Shown piece after piece: positions 7,973 through 17,068 of a DNA stretch of 64,000 bases (its first letter is position 1; each line of letters begins with the position of its first letter). The position numbers and the translations under genes are program-made. The notes under the pieces are model-generated. The model saw only the letters and a list, made by a program, of their open reading frames with translations. It had not been told where the DNA came from and searched no databases. The DNA comes from Herbaspirillum sp. (lineage in GTDB: Bacteria > Pseudomonadota > Gammaproteobacteria > Burkholderiales > Burkholderiaceae_D). Location of the stretch: positions 310,001 to 374,000 of the forward strand of contig NZ_JAGIBI010000006.1 of NCBI RefSeq assembly GCF_017744395.1, in the 5' to 3' direction.

Positions 7973-10380
7973 GCGCAATCCTTGGCGTCGGGGTTGGTGC
8001 TGGCGATGCCCGGGTGGGTGAAGCAAGGCGCCAGCAGCCATACCAGCAGCATGCCGCACAGCATGGTCAGGCCGAATGCATGCAGCGGCGGGCTTGCGCT
8101 CAAGGCCAAGAGGCCGAACGAGAGCAGGGCGCTGACGGCTGACAGGCCGACGGTCAGCCAGGCATAGCGGCGCGCATGCCGCGAGGGTTCCAGCAGGAAG
8201 ATGCCATAGTCCACCCCCAGTCCCAGCACCAGCAGTCCGGCCAATACATGGAACAGTTGCAGCGGCTGGCCCAGCCAGCCGAACAATCCCAGCGTGATGA
8301 AACTGGCGACCAGCGGCGGCGCCAGTGCCCGCCAGGCATGGCGTCGATATCGCAGCGACAGCAAGGCGAAGATGGCCGCATAGGCGGCCAGCAAGGCCCA
8401 GCCCATGTATTGGCGGTAGTACTTCAGGACGGAAGAAATGTCGGCCACCTTGTCCACCCATTGCACACCGGGTACGTTGGCGGCGACGGCTGCCAGCTTA
8501 TCCAGTTGGCGGTAATCGGCCAGGCCGCGGAGGGCGACGATGCTGGCGCTGCCGCTGTCATCGACCTTGCCCAGCCACAGGTGGCGCGTGGCTTCTCCGG
8601 CCGGTGAGGCGAGGAAGGCTTCAGGTGCCAGCGTGCGCCCCTTGTCCAGGATTCTGTCGCGCATGCCTTGCACCCACTGCGGCGTTTCATCGATGGCCGA
8701 CGCTACTTGTGCGAGTGCGGCGGGTTGGCCGTTGCGCGCTTCCAGCAAGGCTTGTTGCACCAAGGCCAGGTTGCCGCGCTGCGCGGCCTGCGATGGCACC
8801 CAGTTGGAGACAGCCTGGATGCCGCTGATCACGCCGGCATCAACCAGCGGTTGCAGGCGCTGGGCCAGTTGTTCTTCCTTTTGCAGCACCTCCTCGGCGG
8901 AGCCGCCGCGCACCAGGTAGAACTGCACCGGTGCCGCCATGTCGAGCAGCTTGCCGATCTTGATCTGGTCGTCCAGCAGTACTTGCGATGTCTTTTGCAG
9001 CGCACGGATGTCGTCGCTGACTTGCAGGTGGACGATGCCAGCGATGCACAGGCCGGCTATCGCCACTACGGCCGGCAGGATCAGGTGCCAAGCCTGTTTG
9101 CCAAGAAAGTCGGGCCAGGCATCGATGCTGCGGCCGAAGGCCTGCGCAGCCGGCGTCGCGCGCAAGCTGTGCGGTCCGACCAGTTGCGGGAACCAGCAGG
9201 CCACGGTTATCCAGGCGAATACCAGGCCCAATGCCGAGAACACGGCCATTTGGCGCAAGCCGGGGAAGGGCGTGGCAGCCATGCCCAGGTAGCCGATTGC
9301 GGCAGCCAACAGCATCAGCCCCAGTCCGGGCAGCAGTTGCCTGAACAATTGCGGCGAAGAGACTGTGTCTGCCGTGCCCAGGCGCGCGCACAGGAAATAG
9401 ATGCCGTAGTCCTGCGCGATGCCGATCAGGCTGGCGCCGAACACCAGGGTCAGCAAATGCACATGGCCGAACAGCAGCATGCAGGCCGACAGCGCTCCGA
9501 GGCAGCCGACCGCGATCGAAGCGCCGATGTAGAGGATGGGCTTGAGGGAACGGAAGGTGAGCCACATCAGCAGCAGGATGCCGGCCAGCGAACCGGCGCC
9601 GATGGTGGCCATTTCGCTACTGGCTTGCTCGCCGGCAGCCGCCGCATGCAGCACTACGCCGCCGGTGATGACTTCCTTGGCTTGCGCCAGCGCGGCCTGT
9701 CTGGCCTGCGCCAGCAACGGCACCACCTGGCGCTGCACTTGCATGGAAAAGGCCGGCGCTTTGAGTTCCAGCAACAGCAGTACGTAGGATGTGCCGTCGC
9801 GCTCCACGAACAGGCGGCCGTCGCGTGGACGCACCGGGGTTTCGCGGGCGCGTTCCTGCACCCAGCCGGCGAACAGGCCGAACGGGTCGTCCTGCCAGGC
9901 GCCCAGCTTGGGGCCGCCGAAGGCGCCGTACATGCCCGCCAAGGATTGTTGGCTCCAATATTCGGGGGCAGAGGATAAGAGTTGCGCGCGTTGCGCTCCG
10001 GACAGCAATAGCGAGCGGCTGTTGCCGAAGACTGCCAGCCATTGTTCTTGCAGTTGCGCGGCATTGCCCGCCATCGGCGCGATCAGCGCGGCTTGCGGTT
10101 GCAGCGCCGCCAGGTAGGCGTCGGCCGCTTGCGTCGCGCGTTCCCAGTCGCGGTCGCCGACCAGCACCACCACCTTTTGCTGGGCCGAATCGACCATGTG
10201 CGCGAAGGCCTGCTGCAGCACAGCGTCGTTGCGCGATGCCGGCAGCAGAGCCAGGATGTCGGTGTCGGGGCTGGCGCGCTGGCCCAGCCACAGCCAGGCA
10301 TTGTGCGCAGCCAGCAGCAGTACGGCCAGTAGCCAGGCGGCCGCCAGCCGGCGCTGCAGGGAGCCGGACAGCTTAGTCAA
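7969..10380 (-). CDS. MMPL/RND-family exporter (ApeM-like)
   Basis: 803 aa inner-membrane protein built from two halves. Each half has one N-terminal helix, a periplasmic domain of about 200 residues and a block of five to six helices, e.g. 'LAGILLLMWLTF', 'AVGCLGALSACMLLFG', and in the second half 'LLVLGLGVDYGIFLLE', the RND-type helix with an acidic residue. MMPL proteins move lipids across the inner membrane using the proton gradient. In APE clusters this gene stands between the LolA-like and DUF3261 genes and is the likely pigment or APE-lipid exporter. Starts at 10380, overlapping the LolA-like stop by 8 bp. Confidence 0.9.
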   Translation of the reverse strand: MTKLSGSLQRRLAAAWLLAVLLLAAHNAWLWLGQRASPDTDILALLPASRNDAVLQQAFAHMVDSAQQKVVVLVGDRDWERATQAADAYLAALQPQAALIAPMAGNAAQLQEQWLAVFGNSRSLLLSGAQRAQLLSSAPEYWSQQSLAGMYGAFGGPKLGAWQDDPFGLFAGWVQERARETPVRPRDGRLFVERDGTSYVLLLLELKAPAFSMQVQRQVVPLLAQARQAALAQAKEVITGGVVLHAAAAGEQASSEMATIGAGSLAGILLLMWLTFRSLKPILYIGASIAVGCLGALSACMLLFGHVHLLTLVFGASLIGIAQDYGIYFLCARLGTADTVSSPQLFRQLLPGLGLMLLAAAIGYLGMAATPFPGLRQMAVFSALGLVFAWITVACWFPQLVGPHSLRATPAAQAFGRSIDAWPDFLGKQAWHLILPAVVAIAGLCIAGIVHLQVSDDIRALQKTSQVLLDDQIKIGKLLDMAAPVQFYLVRGGSAEEVLQKEEQLAQRLQPLVDAGVISGIQAVSNWVPSQAAQRGNLALVQQALLEARNGQPAALAQVASAIDETPQWVQGMRDRILDKGRTLAPEAFLASPAGEATRHLWLGKVDDSGSASIVALRGLADYRQLDKLAAVAANVPGVQWVDKVADISSVLKYYRQYMGWALLAAYAAIFALLSLRYRRHAWRALAPPLVASFITLGLFGWLGQPLQLFHVLAGLLVLGLGVDYGIFLLEPSRHARRYAWLTVGLSAVSALLSFGLLALSASPPLHAFGLTMLCGMLLVWLLAPCFTHPGIASTNPDAKDCA

Positions 10381-10993
10381 ACATCGCTCCTTCTTCGGCC
10401 ATCAGTGCCGACTCGCCGGTCTTGATGGCGGAGAAGCGGATGTCGGTATGGTCACCGCCGGCTTCTTTCATCGTGACCTTGTCGACGTAGGCGCCGCCGT
10501 CCAGCGCGATATCGCCGATGGCCTTGGCCAGCGCCGGCTGGCGCGCCTTGAGGGCGACGCGCCAGGCGCCGTTTTGGATCCCGCCATCCAGTTCGAACAG
10601 CGAATCGAGCTGGCTCAGGTCACCGGCCAGCAGCGAGAACAGCACGCTGTTGATCATCTTTACCACCGGTTCCTGCTGCGCATCCAGCTTCATCGCGACG
10701 CGACCGTTTTGCATCTGCACAATGGCGTCGCGCGTGATGCGCAAGGTGCTGGGGAAGGGTTGCAGCGTCTGCCACAGGATACCTTTTCCCTTGATGACGC
10801 AGAAGCGGCCGTTGGATTGCAGCGGCTTCTTGATGCCGGCCAGTTGCTTGGTCTGGTCGAAGCGGCCGCACATCACGGCCGGCTTGGCCAGCGCGGCCTG
10901 GATCTGTTGTACCGGAGCGGCGGCCTGTGCGGGAAGTGCGGCCAGGGCGGAGGCCAGCAGCAAGGCCGAGGCGATGGTTTTGAAGGAAATCAT
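10373..10993 (-). CDS. LolA-like outer-membrane lipoprotein carrier (ApeL-like)
   Basis: 206 aa. A Sec signal peptide ('MISFKTIASALLLASALAAL', cleavage after 'PAQA') and a LolA-like soluble domain ('KGILWQTLQPFPSTLRIT' and 'VFKMINSVLFSLLAGD'-like region). It should carry a hydrophobic cargo across the periplasm, presumably the APE lipid. The start at 10993 overlaps the thioesterase stop as ATGA; the open frame further upstream belongs to no real protein. Assignment rests on the domain look and the invariant position before the exporter. Confidence 0.83.
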   Translation of the reverse strand: MISFKTIASALLLASALAALPAQAAAPVQQIQAALAKPAVMCGRFDQTKQLAGIKKPLQSNGRFCVIKGKGILWQTLQPFPSTLRITRDAIVQMQNGRVAMKLDAQQEPVVKMINSVLFSLLAGDLSQLDSLFELDGGIQNGAWRVALKARQPALAKAIGDIALDGGAYVDKVTMKEAGGDHTDIRFSAIKTGESALMAEEGAMFD

Positions 10994-11469
10994 GGAGCGG
11001 AAGGAGTCAATCCGAGTTTGTGCCACAGCACCGGCGGCGACACAAAACACATTTCGCGGTTGGAAATCTGCACCGCCACCTGCACGGTGGAGGCGCGCGT
11101 GAGCCGGGCGCCGCTGGCGGCATCGCTCACCTGGTAATCGATCTTCAGGCGGTTTTCCCATTCGACGATGGCGGCTGCGACCTTGATGCGCTGGCCGAAG
11201 GTGGCCGGCGCCGCGTAGCGCAGGTGCAGGTCGATTACCGGCCAGGCATAGCCGGAATCCTTCATTGCCGGATAGTTGTAGCCGAGCTTGTCGAGCAGGA
11301 CGCAGCGCGCCGCTTCCATGTACTCGACGTAGCGGCCGTGCCAGACGATCTCCATCGGGTCGAGGTCGTAGAACTGGACTTGCAGTTCAGTTTCGGCGGA
11401 CCATGGCGAATTGGCCAGCGTCAGCTTGCCGGCCGGCAGCGGCGTCTGGGAAATGTGCGCATCATTCAT
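10990..11469 (-). CDS. thioesterase, 4-hydroxybenzoyl-CoA thioesterase family (ApeK-like)
   Basis: 159 aa single hotdog domain. The family motif 'YDLDPMEIVWHGRYVEYME' near residues 34-52 carries the catalytic Asp ('D' of DPMEIVWHG) typical of the YbgC/4HBT group. It could hydrolyse acyl- or aroyl-thioesters made by the cluster. Ends by ATGA overlap with the LolA-like gene and begins 8 bp inside the end of the ammonia-lyase gene, so it is part of the same transcript. Confidence 0.88.
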   Translation of the reverse strand: MNDAHISQTPLPAGKLTLANSPWSAETELQVQFYDLDPMEIVWHGRYVEYMEAARCVLLDKLGYNYPAMKDSGYAWPVIDLHLRYAAPATFGQRIKVAAAIVEWENRLKIDYQVSDAASGARLTRASTVQVAVQISNREMCFVSPPVLWHKLGLTPSAP

Positions 11470-13054
11470 ACAGTGTCCAGGACTGGTTGCGCAGCCGCTG
11501 GAGCAGCAGGCGCAGGTCGGGTTCCAGCATGCGATCTTCGTCGACCACGGCGATGTCGCGCGCCAGCGCTTCCTGCATCGCGGCCAGATGGCCGCCCGGC
11601 AGGTCGTTCAGCGGCGTGTCGCCGGCTTGCTGGCGCTGGCTGCGCAGCCACACGCCCTGGCGCACCGTGATCAGGAGCGCGGCCGCCACCTGCTCGGTCA
11701 ATTCCAGCACGCGCAGGCAGTCGCGCGCGGCGATGGTACCCATGCTGACCTTGTCCTGGTTATGGCATTCGGTCGAGCGCGAGAAGACCGAGGCCGGCAT
11801 GGTCAGCTTGAGCGCTTCGGCGGTCCAGGCCGAGGCGCTGATCTGCAGCGCCTTGAGGCCGTGGTTGATGGCCGCGCGTGGGCCGGTCGCGCCTGACAGG
11901 TTGGACGGCAGACCGTTGTTGTAGCGGTTGTCCACCATCAGCGCCATCTGGCGATCGAGCAAGTCGGCGATATTGGCAACGGCGGTCTTCATGCTGTCCA
12001 TCGCAAAGGCGATGTGGCCGCCGTAGAAGTGGCCGCCATGCAGCACGCGTTCGCCATCGGGATCGATCAGCGGATTGTCGTTGGCGCTGTTGAGTTCGTT
12101 CTCGATATAGCTGCGCAGCCAGGGCAGGGCGTCGTTGAGCACGCCGATCACGTGCGGCGCGCAGCGTACCGAATAGCGGTCTTGCAGGCGCTTCTCGTTG
12201 CGGTGCGGCTGGCCGCAGGGCAGGTCGGATTGAAGCCAGGCGGCCACCTGTTGCTGGCCCGGGTGCGGCTTGGCCGAGAACAGGGTGGCGTCGAAATGGT
12301 GGGCATTGCCGTCCAGCGTGAAGCTGGCCATGGCGGTGATGCGCGTGGCCAGGCGGCACAGGTACTGGGCGCGGTCGTAGGCCAGGCAGGCCAGCGCGGT
12401 CATGACGGCGGTGCCGTTCATGATGGCCAGGCCTTCCTTTGGGCGCAGGCGCAGCGGCGTCATGCCGGCCTCGGCCAGCGCCTGGGCGGCGGGAATCTGC
12501 TGGCCGTCGCGCCATACTTCTCGCTCGCCGCACAGCACTGCTGCCAGGTAGGAAAGCGGGGTCAGGTCACCGCTGGCGCCGACCGAACCCTCGCTGGGGA
12601 TCAGCGGCAGCAGGTCGTGCTGCAGCAGTGCTTCGATCTGCTTGAGCAGCGCCACGCTGACGCCCGAAAACCCCTGGGTCAGCGAGTTCAGGCGCGCAGC
12701 CAGGATGGCGCGCGTTTGTTCTGGCGAGAACAGGGCGCCCAGGCCGCAACCGTGGTAGGTATAGAGGTGATGCGGCAGTTCGGCCACCAGTTCGGGCGGC
12801 ACGGTGACCGTGCAAGAGTCGCCGTAGCCGGTGGTGACGCCGTAGACGGTGCCGTCTTCGCGCAGCAGGCGGTCGAGGAAGTCGGCGCCGCGGCGGATGC
12901 GGTCGAGGAAAGGGGCGTCATCGGATAGTGCGGCGCCGGCCTTGCGTTGCGCCAGCGCGACCACGTCTTCGATGGTCAGAGGGCGGGAGCCGAAAGTGAC
13001 GAAGTCGCGATGAGTGGCAGAGGTGGTGGAATCAATGTGTGGCATGTCGTTCAT
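11462..13054 (-). CDS. aromatic amino acid ammonia-lyase (HAL/TAL family) of the APE cluster
   Basis: 530 aa from the ATG at 13054 (13045 is also possible). The MIO prosthetic group triad Ala-Ser-Gly is at 160-162 ('GSVGASGDLTPL'); Tyr71 in 'VYGVTTGYG' and 'NSANDNPLID' are the usual active-site segments. These enzymes remove ammonia from His, Phe or Tyr without external cofactor. The substrate-selecting pair after the first active-site loop reads His101-Gly102 ('LYTYHGCG'), not the Ser-His of histidase, so an aromatic substrate giving an aryl-acrylate starter is more likely; that is inference. It overlaps the acyltransferase gene by about 23 bp. Confidence 0.85.
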   Translation of the reverse strand: MNDMPHIDSTTSATHRDFVTFGSRPLTIEDVVALAQRKAGAALSDDAPFLDRIRRGADFLDRLLREDGTVYGVTTGYGDSCTVTVPPELVAELPHHLYTYHGCGLGALFSPEQTRAILAARLNSLTQGFSGVSVALLKQIEALLQHDLLPLIPSEGSVGASGDLTPLSYLAAVLCGEREVWRDGQQIPAAQALAEAGMTPLRLRPKEGLAIMNGTAVMTALACLAYDRAQYLCRLATRITAMASFTLDGNAHHFDATLFSAKPHPGQQQVAAWLQSDLPCGQPHRNEKRLQDRYSVRCAPHVIGVLNDALPWLRSYIENELNSANDNPLIDPDGERVLHGGHFYGGHIAFAMDSMKTAVANIADLLDRQMALMVDNRYNNGLPSNLSGATGPRAAINHGLKALQISASAWTAEALKLTMPASVFSRSTECHNQDKVSMGTIAARDCLRVLELTEQVAAALLITVRQGVWLRSQRQQAGDTPLNDLPGGHLAAMQEALARDIAVVDEDRMLEPDLRLLLQRLRNQSWTLYE

Positions 13055-13994
13055 CCATGGCGGAATCGGCCCAGAAATCGTAGAAGTTGAACCACTGGAA
13101 AGGCGCTTGCAGGCAATGGAATTCGAGCCGGGCGGCATAGCCGGCCGCCAGTTCGTCCAGGCGTTGCGCACGCTGGTTGCGCGGTAGCTCAATCAGGTCG
13201 CGGAAAAATTCGAAACTCACCTGCGCGCCGCTGGCGGTGCGCCGGGAAAACATCAGGTAGACCGGGCAGCGCAACAGCGAGGCCAGTACGTAGGGGCCCA
13301 CAGGGAAAGGTGCGACGCGGCCCATGAAGGACGCACGTGCCACGCGCGGATTGGGAGAGACCGGCACGCGATCGCCGGCGATCACCACGAATTCGCCTTG
13401 CGCGACTTTATCGGCCAGCACCATGGCGGTGGCCGGCGACATGTCGGTGACCTGCATCAGGTTAAGCTGGCTGCGTGCATCGAGCTGGGCCAGCATGCGA
13501 TTGAAAGCCTGGGCATGCCTGGTATGAACCAGCACGGTCAGTTTCATTGCCGGGTGTTCGCGCCCCATCACGCGGCACAGTTCCAGGTTGCCCAAATGCG
13601 TGCAGACGATCAGCCCGCCGCGGCCTTGCGCGATGGCGGCGGCAATGTGTTCCTGGCCCGTCAGTTCGACACGGTCGGTGCGAAACAGTCCGCCCCACAG
13701 CAGCATCTTGTCCAGCAAGCTTTCGCCGAAGGCGGCGAAATGGCGGAACACGCCGCGAATGTCGGCATGTACGCCCAGCGCCGGGCGATATGCCTCCACT
13801 TGTGCCAGATAGGCGTGCGAGGCGCGGCGTGCGCGGCCGTTGGCGGCAATGTACCAGCACAGAACCGGGTACAGCATGAGGCGGAACGGCAGCCGTCCGA
13901 ACAGGCGGTAGACCGCGAACAGCAAGCGCATGCCGGCCACGAAGCTGACTTCATTGATCTGCGCCCAGTGGCGCGATTGCCCTGGCGCCGCCAT
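13032..13994 (-). CDS. lysophospholipid acyltransferase family protein (C-terminal half of ApeJ)
   Basis: 320 aa, LpxL/HtrB-like acyltransferase. 'CTHLGNLELCRVMGRE' is the HX4E catalytic motif (His-Leu-Gly-Asn-Leu-Glu); 'VIAGDRVPVS' and 'VSFEFFRDLIELPR' are the following blocks. It probably acylates a glycosylated or lipid intermediate. In E. coli-type clusters a glycosyltransferase and this acyltransferase are one fused protein (ApeJ); here they are separate, joined by a TGATG stop/start. The open frame to 14291 is an artefact; 'MAAPGQSRHWAQ' at 13994 is the natural start. Confidence 0.86.
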   Translation of the reverse strand: MAAPGQSRHWAQINEVSFVAGMRLLFAVYRLFGRLPFRLMLYPVLCWYIAANGRARRASHAYLAQVEAYRPALGVHADIRGVFRHFAAFGESLLDKMLLWGGLFRTDRVELTGQEHIAAAIAQGRGGLIVCTHLGNLELCRVMGREHPAMKLTVLVHTRHAQAFNRMLAQLDARSQLNLMQVTDMSPATAMVLADKVAQGEFVVIAGDRVPVSPNPRVARASFMGRVAPFPVGPYVLASLLRCPVYLMFSRRTASGAQVSFEFFRDLIELPRNQRAQRLDELAAGYAARLEFHCLQAPFQWFNFYDFWADSAMDERHATH

Positions 13995-14764
13995 CAGGTA
14001 TTCCCTGCCAAGGTCCGGCACAGCCGGCGTGACAGCAGCAGCGGCGAGCGCAGCAGCATGCCGAAGAACAGCCGCGCATGCATGCGCGAGATCAACGCGT
14101 TGTCCAGCCAGACTTTGAAATGCGAGACGCCATCGGCCGGGTAGCGCACCCGCGTAGGCAGATTGCGCACCCGCAGGCCGCGCCAGTACAGGCGCACCAG
14201 GATTTCGGTATCGAAGTCCATGCGGCGGCCGATATGGGCGCTGTTCATCAGATTGATCGTGGGCGCCAGCGGATACAGGCGGAAACCGCACATGGAGTCG
14301 CTGATCTCCAGCGACAGCGTATTGATCCAGACCCAGACGTGGGTGAGATAGCGGGCGTAGAGGCGGCCCTTGGGAACGCTTTGGTCGTAGATTGGCTTGC
14401 CATTTATCACAGCCAGCGGCGCGGCTTGCGATGCCGAGATGAAGCGCGGGATATCGGCAGCCTCGTGCTGGCCGTCGGCATCGATCTGCAGCGCATGGGT
14501 ATAGCCGGCCTGGGCGACATGGCGCAAGCCGGTCATGACGGCGCCACCCTTGCCCTGGTTGTGCGCATGCACCAGCAGCGTTATCCGTTCCGGATGCGCT
14601 TGGGCGATGTCACGCAGCACCTTGGCGCAGGCGGCGCTGCAGCCATCGTCGACCAGCACACAGTGCAGCTTGTGGCCCAGCACCGCTTGCACTACTGCGG
14701 CGATGGCATGTTCATGGTTGTAGACCGGGATGACGGCGGCGGCTTTGTAGGCGGCGAGGTTCAT
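13994..14764 (-). CDS. family 2 glycosyltransferase (N-terminal half of ApeJ)
   Basis: 256 aa GT-A fold. 'AAVIPVYNHEHAIAAVV' opens the domain, 'VDDGCS' is the nucleotide-binding Asp segment and 'QIDADGQHE' is the DxD metal site. Similar to dolichyl-phosphate mannosyltransferase-like GT2 enzymes, cytoplasmic or membrane-associated, transferring a sugar to a lipid or aryl acceptor. Its ATG overlaps the preceding stop (ATGA at 14764-14761) and its own stop shares a base with the next start (TGATG), so the pair is tightly coupled. Confidence 0.9.
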   Translation of the reverse strand: MNLAAYKAAAVIPVYNHEHAIAAVVQAVLGHKLHCVLVDDGCSAACAKVLRDIAQAHPERITLLVHAHNQGKGGAVMTGLRHVAQAGYTHALQIDADGQHEAADIPRFISASQAAPLAVINGKPIYDQSVPKGRLYARYLTHVWVWINTLSLEISDSMCGFRLYPLAPTINLMNSAHIGRRMDFDTEILVRLYWRGLRVRNLPTRVRYPADGVSHFKVWLDNALISRMHARLFFGMLLRSPLLLSRRLCRTLAGNT

Positions 14765-16518
14765 TTCGGCCCCAGCATGAAGCGTCCGCTGGCGTGCTGC
14801 CCTGCTTCGGAGTGCAGGCGGAAGGATAGTGCGCCCTTGGCGGCATCGTATTGCAGATCCAGTGTCACCGTCGCGCCGGGCGAGATCACGCGCTGGAATT
14901 TGAGCGCGGCCATGCCGAGAAAGCGCGGCGGCAGATCGAAACAGCGCCGCCCCAGCGCCAGCGCCCAGTCGGTCTGGACGACGCCTGGCAAGATGGGCGC
15001 GCCGGGGAAGTGGCCTTCGAAGTACAACAGGTCATCCGGAATGCACAGCGACAGTTGCACGGTATTTTCGGAACGCTGAAGCTCCGTGATGTCGGGCATG
15101 GTAGGACGTTGCGTTGCTGCCGGGGCGGCTGGTTGCAGCAGCGCGGCCAGTGCCGCCACAGTGATTTTTCCCTGCTGATTCACCGGCATGGCGTCAAGGT
15201 AGCGCCATAGGCGCGGCAATGCGATGCTTTCTATGGCGCCGGAGAGCGTTGCGCGCAGGGCGGCATTCAGGGCAATCTTGCTTCGTCGTTCCAGCAATTG
15301 CCGGCCGTCTGCTGTCAACACCGCGAAGGCTGCGATGAACTGGCGTCCCCGCGTGCCTTCATGAACCAGCACACGTGCTTCGGCCACCAGTGGACTGTCC
15401 ATCAGCAGGCGTTCGATTTGATCCAGCGAGATGCGTTTTTCTTCCAGCTTGACGATGCGGTCGGCGCGTCCGCGCAGGTAAAAACCTCCGGGAGCCATCT
15501 CGGCTCGGTCAGCCATGGCGAACCATGCATCGTCGGGCAAATGGGGCGAGCGTACTTCCAGTGCGGCATCGGTATTAATGCGCAACGTCACGCCGGGCAT
15601 GGCTTGCCAGCGCTCGTCGCGTAATGCCGGATCGTGATGCGGCTGCCGCCAGGCGATGCCGCCGGTTTCCGAACTGCCGTAGATTTCCAGCGGGCTGTGG
15701 CCGAACAGTTGCCAAGTCTGACGTGCCGCCTCGGCCGACAATGGTCCGCCTGAGGAAAAGATCGCGCGCATCCGAGTAGTGTCTGGCAGTGTCGGCTGAT
15801 CGGGGAGGCGCTTCAGGTGGGCCGGGCTGGAGAGCAAGGCCCAGGGGCGCGAAGGCACGATGCGTTTCAGGTCTTCCGGGAAGAAGGCACTTTGCGCATG
15901 CACGGCGCGCCCGGCCGGTATCGGCCACAGTACCTTGAACAGCAGTCCATAGATATGCTGGTGCGAGACGGTAGCGACGATTTCGGCATCCCCCAAGTTG
16001 CCGCCGAACTGCGTTTCCAGCGTTGCCACTTCGCTGGCCATTTGGATCAGTTTCTTGGGGATGGCTTGCGCCAGTCCGGTGCTGCCGGAGGTGTAGACCA
16101 CCAGTGCCGGGAAGTCGGCCGCCAGCGCCGGCCATGCGGAGCCGTCGTCATGCGCGGAAATGTCTTCGCCCGGATGCAGCGGCTGCCATGCAGCCTCGAA
16201 GTCGCCGAGGAAGCCGTCGACTTCTGATTGCAGCGCGCGGCAGGTTTCGGGAAGGGCATCGCTGGGGAGGTAGACCGTCTTGCCGGCAAGCCAGGCGCCG
16301 AACAGCGTGGCGGCGAAGTGTAGCGAGTCGGCATGGAACAGTGCGAAACGCTGTCCGTTGTTTTGTTCCAGCATGCGTTTCCAGCCGAGGATATCGCGGC
16401 GCAAGGTCCGATTGGAAACGGCCGTGCCATCACGCCACCCGACCACGTGGTCGGGTGGAAAATGTTGGAAAGGAAGCTGCAGCAGGTCGAGCGGTGCCGC
16501 GCCGCCCGGTTCACGCAT
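14761..16518 (-). CDS. fused acyl/aryl-ACP synthetase and hotdog dehydratase (ApeH-ApeI fusion)
   Basis: 585 aa. Residues ~1-460 are an ANL adenylate-forming enzyme: P-loop 'VYTSGSTG' (141-148), 'IYGSSETGG' (279-287), 'RGRADRIVKLEEKRIS' (349-364) and catalytic Lys451 in 'NQQGKIT'. After a Pro/Ala linker (~461-473) residues ~474-585 are a FabA/FabZ-like hotdog domain with 'YFEGHFPGAPILPGV' (His503). In described clusters these are separate genes, ApeH (loads the aryl starter on the ACP) and ApeI (dehydratase). The start at 16518 overlaps the ApeG-like stop by 8 bp; a longer start at 16584 is unlikely. Confidence 0.9.
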   Translation of the reverse strand: MREPGGAAPLDLLQLPFQHFPPDHVVGWRDGTAVSNRTLRRDILGWKRMLEQNNGQRFALFHADSLHFAATLFGAWLAGKTVYLPSDALPETCRALQSEVDGFLGDFEAAWQPLHPGEDISAHDDGSAWPALAADFPALVVYTSGSTGLAQAIPKKLIQMASEVATLETQFGGNLGDAEIVATVSHQHIYGLLFKVLWPIPAGRAVHAQSAFFPEDLKRIVPSRPWALLSSPAHLKRLPDQPTLPDTTRMRAIFSSGGPLSAEAARQTWQLFGHSPLEIYGSSETGGIAWRQPHHDPALRDERWQAMPGVTLRINTDAALEVRSPHLPDDAWFAMADRAEMAPGGFYLRGRADRIVKLEEKRISLDQIERLLMDSPLVAEARVLVHEGTRGRQFIAAFAVLTADGRQLLERRSKIALNAALRATLSGAIESIALPRLWRYLDAMPVNQQGKITVAALAALLQPAAPAATQRPTMPDITELQRSENTVQLSLCIPDDLLYFEGHFPGAPILPGVVQTDWALALGRRCFDLPPRFLGMAALKFQRVISPGATVTLDLQYDAAKGALSFRLHSEAGQHASGRFMLGPK

Positions 16519-17068
16519 GATGCTGGCGCCGTACGTAGAGGCGCACCAGGTATTCGCCGGCGAATAGCACGCCCATGGCGGCATAGGCGATCACACCGGT
16601 ATACATCGACCACGCCGCAGGCGAGGCCCAAATGGCGGTGGCGAGGGCGATGCTGCCGTTGACCGCGAAGAAAACGCACCATACCTGAGTAACGCGCCGG
16701 GTATAGGCGACGGCGAAGGGCTGCAGGTCAGGATCGTGCAGGCGCGCCAGCCGCTCTATCATCGAAGGCGGTTTGATAAGGCTGTAGCCGAACAGTGCCA
16801 GCATGCCGGCGCTGATGGCGACCGGATAAAGCTTCAGCGGCAGCAGCGCATTCCAATAGAGGGCAGGCGCAGCCAACGCCAGCGCGGCCAGTCCGGTCCA
16901 GCGGTAGTTGCGAGACAAGCGCGAGGTCAGCAGCCGTACGCTGGCGATGGCCAGCAGCAGCAGCGCCAGCATGCGGGGCTCGATCCTGCCGTGCGCGCTC
17001 CAGATCAACAACGGATAAAGCAGGATAAGCAGCGTGCCGAGCAGATTCGGCAGTTCAGGCCTTTTCAT
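16511..17068 (-). CDS. inner-membrane protein of APE cluster (ApeG-like)
   Basis: 185 aa, about five to six hydrophobic helices: 'LLGTLLILLYPLLIWSAHG', 'MLALLLLAIASVRLL', 'WTGLAALALAAPALYW', then two near the C-terminus. 'RVTQVWCVFFAVNGSIA' lies in the second half. This is the membrane protein found between the ACPs and the AMP-ligase in APE clusters; its function is not established. Starts 14 bp inside the second ACP gene. Confidence 0.82.
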   Translation of the reverse strand: MKRPELPNLLGTLLILLYPLLIWSAHGRIEPRMLALLLLAIASVRLLTSRLSRNYRWTGLAALALAAPALYWNALLPLKLYPVAISAGMLALFGYSLIKPPSMIERLARLHDPDLQPFAVAYTRRVTQVWCVFFAVNGSIALATAIWASPAAWSMYTGVIAYAAMGVLFAGEYLVRLYVRRQHHA

